DNA from: Mactromeris polynyma
Taxonomy: Eukaryota; Mollusca; Bivalvia; Venerida; Mactridae
Direction of reading: 5' to 3'
Length of the DNA stretch: 64,000 nucleotides
Assembly: GCA_032209605.1 (NCBI GenBank)
Contig: JASFXZ010000055.1
Location: forward strand, 1,116,001 to 1,180,000
In this document: one piece after another, positions 58,132-64,000 of the stretch
Layout: the number at the start of each line of letters is the position of its first letter
Numbering within the stretch: position 1 is the stretch's first letter
Translations under genes and position numbers: made by a program
The notes under the pieces: model-generated
Told to the model about the DNA's origin: nothing
Seen by the model: only the letters and a program-made list of their open reading frames with translations
The model's database searches: none

Positions 58132-61100
58132 TTATAGGATTATACAGCAAGCAAGTTCATCATCTTTATCTTGTGATTTCAACAAGGGCGACGACTCCTT
58201 CTTGGCTTTCTTTGAAGCTGTTCCTGGGATCTACAATACACAATCATACAGTTATATCAGCTATATAATACAACTTGCAACATCTCTAGAGCAACAGCAT
58301 AGGGGAGATGCACATATTAGCTGTTGTTGCTCGAGATAGCGGGTAGCAAACATACAGCGGCAAACTTGATAATGTTGCTACAGAGAGCTGATTGCGTAAG
58401 AAAGGGCCGCACAGGAGAGATTAAAGAGTACGTTTAATAAATACACAATAACTCAGCTATTTCAATTTGTACCGTTGACGGTACATTTGTTATATTGAAT
58501 TTATAAGTGTGTACCGTCCACGGAACATGTGCCTTTGATATTTCGAATGGTTCCGTCCGCGGAACATGTGGCTCTGATATTTCGAATTGTTCCGTCCGCG
58601 GAACATTGCTTTAGTGCTTATGAGTGTAAGACTATTCCGTTGGATATACATTTACTGTTAAAATGTATATATTTAATGAATTAATAATAGAGGTCCAAAT
58701 TCACTTTTTGTATTAGACTTGTGCATGTATCCTAATAACGAAGCATGTTATTTATATGTCTTAAAGGTAAACTTGGCATTATTAAATAGGATTCTGAGTA
58801 CAATCCCTTTTTAAATTGGACAGCATTACATGTACTTGCTCCGTATCCACAAACAATCTGACGTATGTATTCACTCCAACTCCATTCAGCTTATTTTGTG
58901 TTGTATCTATTAGATGCATTCACCGGTATTACCCGTATCAAGTAACGGGCTGTTGGCGAGTTTTTTTTATGGTTTTCTAGTAATGAGTTTAACAAAGTAT
59001 CTGACTAATTGCTGTTTACAAATGTCAAAAATAATAGGTATAATTACCTGTATGTAATTAACACTATCGAAATTCGTCTTGAAACCACTCTGGTAGCTTT
59101 TGATCGAAAGTCGCTCTTCATCGTCCTTTATGCTCTGTTCGTAGAGCGGATTGCATGTGATGCTTAGTTCCCGTCGGGAACTTGCTTCAAACAAAACCTC
59201 GTCGTCTTTATCGTCTTCAATCAACATATCCATGGGTAATTGTTCAAGGGGACCCTCCTCCAGGTCCGTCGGATAAAATACTGAAAAATACCCCAACAAT
59301 TTCTGGTCAAAACTTATAAAATCTATTTGTTTCGTAAAAGGTTTAAATTTAATGGGTTGTTTTGTAACATAAGCAACCGATGTCATAAAGTGACACTTTG
59401 GCTATTGGGGAGGAGTACGACCCCCAAGGGCCCTTTCTTTGTTTATTTTGGGAACATACAGGTACCTGGTAGAACTACTCCCCTTCCGTGAGTCAGCCGG
59501 ATTACTGTTATATTACATGTTGAATGTTAATACTATCAGCTGCTGGCTAACTGTACAGTGCAACCTTTACAGAGCGCTCTCTCTTGTGGAACGAACCGTC
59601 TTCAACAACATTATCTATTTCCCAGTAGTGAAATATAACTACCAGTTTAACCTCTATACAGCAATTACCACGCAGCAATGGTCGAAAATAGCACCTACTG
59701 AATGGAGTTGTAGAGAGGAAGCACTCTTCATGTGTTCCTTATAGATATCAGTTTCAATAAATCTCAATATTCATATTGGTACAGACAGACTTGATGTACT
59801 TTCTTCTTGCAGTTGACATTAACAAGTACCTATATACATAAATAACTGATAGGAAATCAAGTATTGCGTTTCTTTTTTCGTTGAGTATAAATTTGTATAT
59901 ATAAAGTTTACTTAACATTCTTACTGTGTAGTTCTACCAAACAATCCACTGGTATACTGATTCACACTTACACGTAATTCCATTGTATAATTATATATTC
60001 CACGCCAGAATACCACAAATACATTGCTAGACAATCATAGAGAAACGGTTTTCATAATACACGCGATAACAAGACTCTGTTCTATTATATTAACACACTG
60101 TCTACTGCGCAGCAAGTTGATCCAATTCTCCTCTGCCAATTTTGACGCGCAACAATTGTTTTAACAACATACGTCTTGCTAAACTCAACAACATATTAAA
60201 CACACTCGGTATATTCTTATCTTAATGTCTTCTCTGTGTTTATTCACTCAGAACGCATAAATCTATGAATAACTTTCTAAAAGTCAGGTACAAGCTTGAG
60301 AGATTTCCCGGTGAATCTGGTTCTGCCTTTGTTTATGTTTAAGCGGTAATAAATTCTAAACAACACATCCACAGAGTTATGTAGCAATGAAGTTCTCTCG
60401 TGTAAATTAATATCTGAATGGAATGTTAAACTATTCAGATGCGAGCAAAATGATGTGTTTAAAAAACATCATGTGTTTATAAGAATTTGTTATGGAAAAT
60501 AATCGAGTTTTTAGGACATGATAAGACAAAATTTTAAATTGCTCGAGTTTTATGCCATTTTTCAACAGCATGTTAGTAGTACGTCGGACAGTTGACCAAA
60601 CCAGTGATATTGGGATATTATCCAGTGTTATTTGTTGTTGTTTTTTTCCGCAAGTAATTGACAACTTCTCCTTATAAATCAGAACGGCAAATTACTTCAG
60701 ATGTTATTTTCCGGTCAAATTGTCACCGAGTACATTTCGCTTCATCTATGGCTAGGGATTGGCAGTCGACTGCTGTACCTACTTAACTAACCGGGCAGAC
60801 AAAAGTATACCTAAATTATATGTGATTTTCCGCGGATCCGACCGGATCAGACCTATCACCAAGTCAAATTTGAGATCGGTGTTAATTCGAGGAGAACAAA
60901 CTTTTATAGGGGGTAGGGGTACCCCAGGAAAGGCCATGTATGAGCATGCAGTCTTGCCGTAGTATACACTGCAAGCACCTGTCGAGTAAAGTTTCGACTG
61001 CCGACTCTGTTTGCTTATTTCCGACAGTGTAAGGTAACCGTAACACACATATGTTTATAAAATGAAGTGGCACATATAAAAGTTTCTTCCAATTATTTAG

Positions 61101-64000
61101 GCAATGATTCAAAATGCAAACATAGTGTTGCTTAAATAACTTGAATTGGAAAAAAACAGGCGCTGTACAAATTTATTGAAGAACAATTAGCTGACGTAGT
61201 CCCAGATATATAACATCACATTATGAATGAATTTACCGTATTTGTTCGAGAAGAAAAAATAGTTTTGTATGTACTAGAACGCAGTGATTTTATCATGCTA
61301 CACTGGCTAGGTTCTTAAAGACACAACATTCGGTAAGGTGACATGTACTACATCAAACACTGCAAGTGTTAATTCAGGTTTTGGTCACTATGTATACTTC
61401 AAAGCTTGATTTCCACACAACGCTATATCTCAGTTCTGCTCAATATGAAGATTTTGTATCACTTCTAAAGAGTCGAAAAGTTCTACGATAATGGCTTTCT
61501 TGTTTTCTAAGAAGATTACAACCAGAGTAAATCACGTATCTTTTGTCCTAATGAGAATAACAATTATTGAAAAGCAAAGCTTTGTGAAGCCTATCCGAAA
61601 AATGCAAATCTGACGCTTGTGGTATAGAGGAAATAAATGGTCGACTTAGCATCGGACGCATGGTTTTGTAACATGTGTACAAGGAAGTAAATGGTCGACT
61701 TAGCATCGGACGCATGGTTTTGTAACATGTGTACATTGTCACGTTTTACTTAGCATCGGACGCATGGTTTTGTAACATGTGTACATTGTCACGTTTTACT
61801 TAGCATCGGACGCATGGTTTTGTAACATGTGTACATTGTCACGTTTTACTTAGCATCGGACGCATGGTTTTGTAACATGTGTACATTGTCACGTTTTACT
61901 TAGCATCGGACGCATGGTTTTGTAACATGTGTACATTGTCACGTTTTACTAAGCATCGGACGCATGGTTTTGTAACATGTGTACATTGTCACGTTTTACT
62001 TAGCATCGGACGCATGGTTTTGTAACATGTGTACATTGTCACGTTTTACTTAGCATCGGACGCATGGTGTTGTAACATGTGAACATTGTCACGTTTTACT
62101 TAGCATCGGACGCATGGTGTTATAACATGTGTACATTGTCACGTTTTACTTAGCATCGGACGCATGGTGTTGTAACATGTGTACATTGTCACGTTTTACT
62201 TAGCATCGGACGCATGGTGTTATAACATGTGTACATTGTCACGTTTTACTTAGCATCGGACGCATGGTGTTGTAACATGTGTACATTGTCACGTTTTACT
62301 TACTCGAGCCTTCATTGTTCACTAGCTGAAAGTTTTCCTTCCCGATGTTCGAAATATCGTCTTGTGTGGTGTTTAGTTCCAGTTGCGATATATCAAATAT
62401 TATGTCATCTTCATCGTCAGCCTGTAATGTTCATGCAAATATGTTAGAGGATGAGATAAAGATAGACATAATAAACAGCATTTTCGTTTAAAAACGTAAA
62501 ACACAACATTCAAGTGTCTGATTAAAAAAAATTCTTACAGTTGGTTATGTTTTTGTCAGTTGACCTAACCAGTGATCCTGGGTTACCAACCAGTACTAAT
62601 ATATTCGTTCGCAAGCATTTGACAACATCACAAAACAATTTGGCTGAGGTGGAGGACACATGACTTTGAAAATAAAATCTTCATTATCTAAAGAGACCAC
62701 ACGAGTCACCCGTGGTTTGATCCAGGATCTCAACTTTAGCAAGTGATTGCCACATAGACTAAACTGAACTGGCATAAAATAGATATTGAATATTGACACT
62801 GAAATTTATGTATAAAATTGCTCTTGAAATTCATTCTAACAACACAGAGTTGTAATTACAGTAGAAGTATGCTTACAAGATTGAGGAAATGATCACTGTC
62901 CGAGATGTGGTCAATTTCTGTTATAATCCTGACCTCGTTCTGGACAACAGATTCCTTCGTAGATTTGACGTTAGTATCTATTGTTTCTGTACAAAATAAT
63001 TTTCTATATTTAATGGTACATAAATATATATTAATGCATAACACAAAACCAATGAACTGGTATTGTGATTTGGATTTATCGCAGGAGCAAATATAAATCA
63101 GGCGTTTATATTGACACTACAGCACGTGGATGATTTCATAATCAAGAACTAAGTGTTTTTAAGTCTAGTCAATAATAGAAACGTCTACATTTTTAAATGG
63201 TGTATAGTGTACATTACATGGTAATACATGGTAATGATAATGAAGGTTGTAATAATTATATACGAACGTGACCTAAATATGTGACAAATGACCAACACTT
63301 AACAGAAGACATTACGTATGCATCGTAGAACAGATCCGAGAGTGGTGATTTCGAATCCCGCATTCGGTGAGGTTTAACCGTGAAATTCACAATCCCTGAA
63401 TTAAGCAAAGAAGACTGGTGACTAATAAATGATGCAGTATACGGGAAGGGTGTTACTTATATGTGTTGGCGAAGATCTAACTTATGAATACTAATAATAT
63501 AGAATACACAAAACGTTGGAAAACACAGACTTGATGTTGAATGGTATTGTTCCCCATGATAGTTTTGAGTGTTTCATGATGTAATGTCCTTACCTTCCTC
63601 TTCGGTCAGGTTTATTTCCTCAAAATCATCAATCTCGTTCTCGACTTCTGTTGGTGATGCAAGTACTGCTTCTGCTTCTGCGAGTTCATCTTTGATACTA
63701 GAACCAATGTCGTTGTCTGATACAGCCTTAAAGTACGCGTACATTATATATTATTATAGAAATTTACTACTTACCATCAAAATACTGTATTTAATCAAAG
63801 TTGGCCTTTTTGTTACTTATTACAAAGTTTCCTAAATGAAATATGTGATGAAAGCAAAACAAGTTTAGATCTATCTGATTCATTCTACAGAATAACTATA
63901 GTCCATTGATATAGAACAAGTATCTATCTTGACTTACCGAAGTTAAGCTGTCTTCAACGTTATCATCATAAAAGCCTGCATCATCAACAGATGTGTCGTC
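58132..64000 (-). CDS. Acidic protein with C-terminal CAAX box, six exons, 5' end outside window
   Basis: Exons in order of translation: 64000-63938, 63726-63594, 62986-62877, 62421-62304, 59280-59048, 58230-58132 (TAA 58134-58132). All borders are GT-AG and all phases fit, giving 251 residues. The chain is very acidic (VDDAGFYDDNVEDS, ENEIDDFEEINLTEEE, LNLADDEDDIIFDIS, MLIEDDKDDEVLF) and ends in a basic patch (KKAKKESS) and then DELACCIIL. The last four residues, CIIL, are a CAAX box whose final Leu favours geranylgeranylation in known enzymes; the preceding Cys could be palmitoylated. A membrane-attached protein is therefore inferred. Paralemmin-like proteins share an acidic body with a lipidated Cys tail, but I see no specific match. 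A 50-bp minisatellite begins at the donor after 62304. The acceptor before 63726 is weak, and MYAYFK upstream in frame is an alternative start. Confidence 0.78.
58455..58845 (-). mobile_element. Dyad-rich interspersed repeat, copy 2
   Basis: This is the inverse-orientation copy of 37380-37745. It has four dyads: TGTACCGTTGACGGTACA (58468-58485), TGTACCGTCCACGGAACA (58510-58527), GGTTCCGTCCGCGGAACA (58549-58566) and TGTTCCGTCCGCGGAACA (58588-58605). It ends with the inverse of ATGCTGTCCAATTTAAAAA. It lies in the last intron of the CAAX gene. Confidence 0.8.
59281..61640 (-). other. Intron of the CAAX gene
   Basis: Large intron bounded by an acceptor at 59281-59282. 59440-59750 has GC-richer sequence with a phrase (CTACCAGTTTAACCTCT) resembling 52166-52185, so an old repeat is possible. 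No exon fits the phase here, and none is needed. Confidence 0.4.
61641..62303. repeat. 50-bp minisatellite, about 13 copies, touching a splice donor
   Basis: Units read CTTAGCATCGGACGCATGGT, TTTGTAACATGTGTACATTG, TCACGTTTTA. The first copy is 54 bases long and carries AAGGAAGTAAATGGTCGA. The last five copies switch TTTTG to TGTTG or TGTTA in alternation. The array ends inside the donor GTAAGT (62298-62303) of the CAAX gene. Confidence 0.96.
62545..62770 (-). repeat. tRNA-derived SINE, minus strand
   Basis: The minus strand has the B-box region CCTGGATCAAACCACGGGTG. The body is the inverse of GGGTTACCAACCAGTACTAA plus GTCAGTTGACCTAACCAGTG, matching 53514 and 49219. It lies in the CAAX-gene intron between 62421 and 62877. 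Confidence 0.68.
63318..63440 (+). repeat. tRNA-like SINE fragment
   Basis: GTGGTGATTTCGAATCCCGC is a B-box region, followed by a tail with GAAGACTGGTGAC. The 5' half is weak. It lies in the CAAX-gene intron between 62986 and 63594. Confidence 0.4.

Noticed and set aside
61641..62303. Regular array resembling a CRISPR
   Set aside because: Units are identical end to end without unique spacers, and the setting is an animal intron. The same holds for the arrays at 1630, 11344 and 33512.

Overview
The window reads as nuclear DNA of an invertebrate animal, most likely a bivalve mollusc. It is AT-rich, its genes are split by GT-AG introns, and it is full of tRNA-headed SINEs, Tc1-type and non-LTR elements, MITEs and minisatellites. 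The protein resemblances (a PRMT6-type methyltransferase and an uncharacterised multi-exon family common in molluscs and cnidarians) fit this. The species is inference from the sequence only. No rRNA, functional tRNA, CRISPR array or bacterial operon structure is present.

Layout. 213-9498 (+): ten exons of a PRMT6-like arginine methyltransferase, lacking only its N-terminal exon(s). 11344-11983: a 45-bp minisatellite. 14158-18854 (+): a transposase-like gene with a frame-broken first exon and three cleanly spliced later exons; its large intron carries an antisense, decayed DEDDh exonuclease gene (16353-17325). 20700-21350 (+): a truncated non-LTR retrotransposon tail. About 23400-27258 (-): a first exon with TATA box and signal peptide, the rest of the gene unresolved. 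27600-31160 (-): a longer non-LTR retrotransposon, split by a 973-bp MITE (28130-29102) with a perfect TTA duplication and an interior packed with the hexamer ATCGGT. 31962-33507: a nearly complete Tc1-like transposon beside a 70-bp satellite of about 42 copies (33512-36497). 39123-40500 (+): the 3' exons of an unrecognised gene. 40654-43691: a 3-kb TIR-bounded element without coding capacity. 46619-54440 (+): a six-exon basic, serine-rich protein with a possible alternative first exon at 48615. 58132-64000 (-): six exons of an acidic protein ending in a CAAX prenylation box, with a 50-bp minisatellite starting at one of its splice donors.

The genes do not form a pathway. The main interest lies in the mobile and repeat fraction: the transposase-like/exonuclease pair, the ATCGGT-saturated MITE, a repeat family built around TGTTCCG-N4-CGGWACA dyads (37380 and 58455), and minisatellites tied to gene structure. 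Exon calls rest on consistent splice phases and, for PRMT6 and the transposon proteins, on recognised motifs. No alignment or database search was run.
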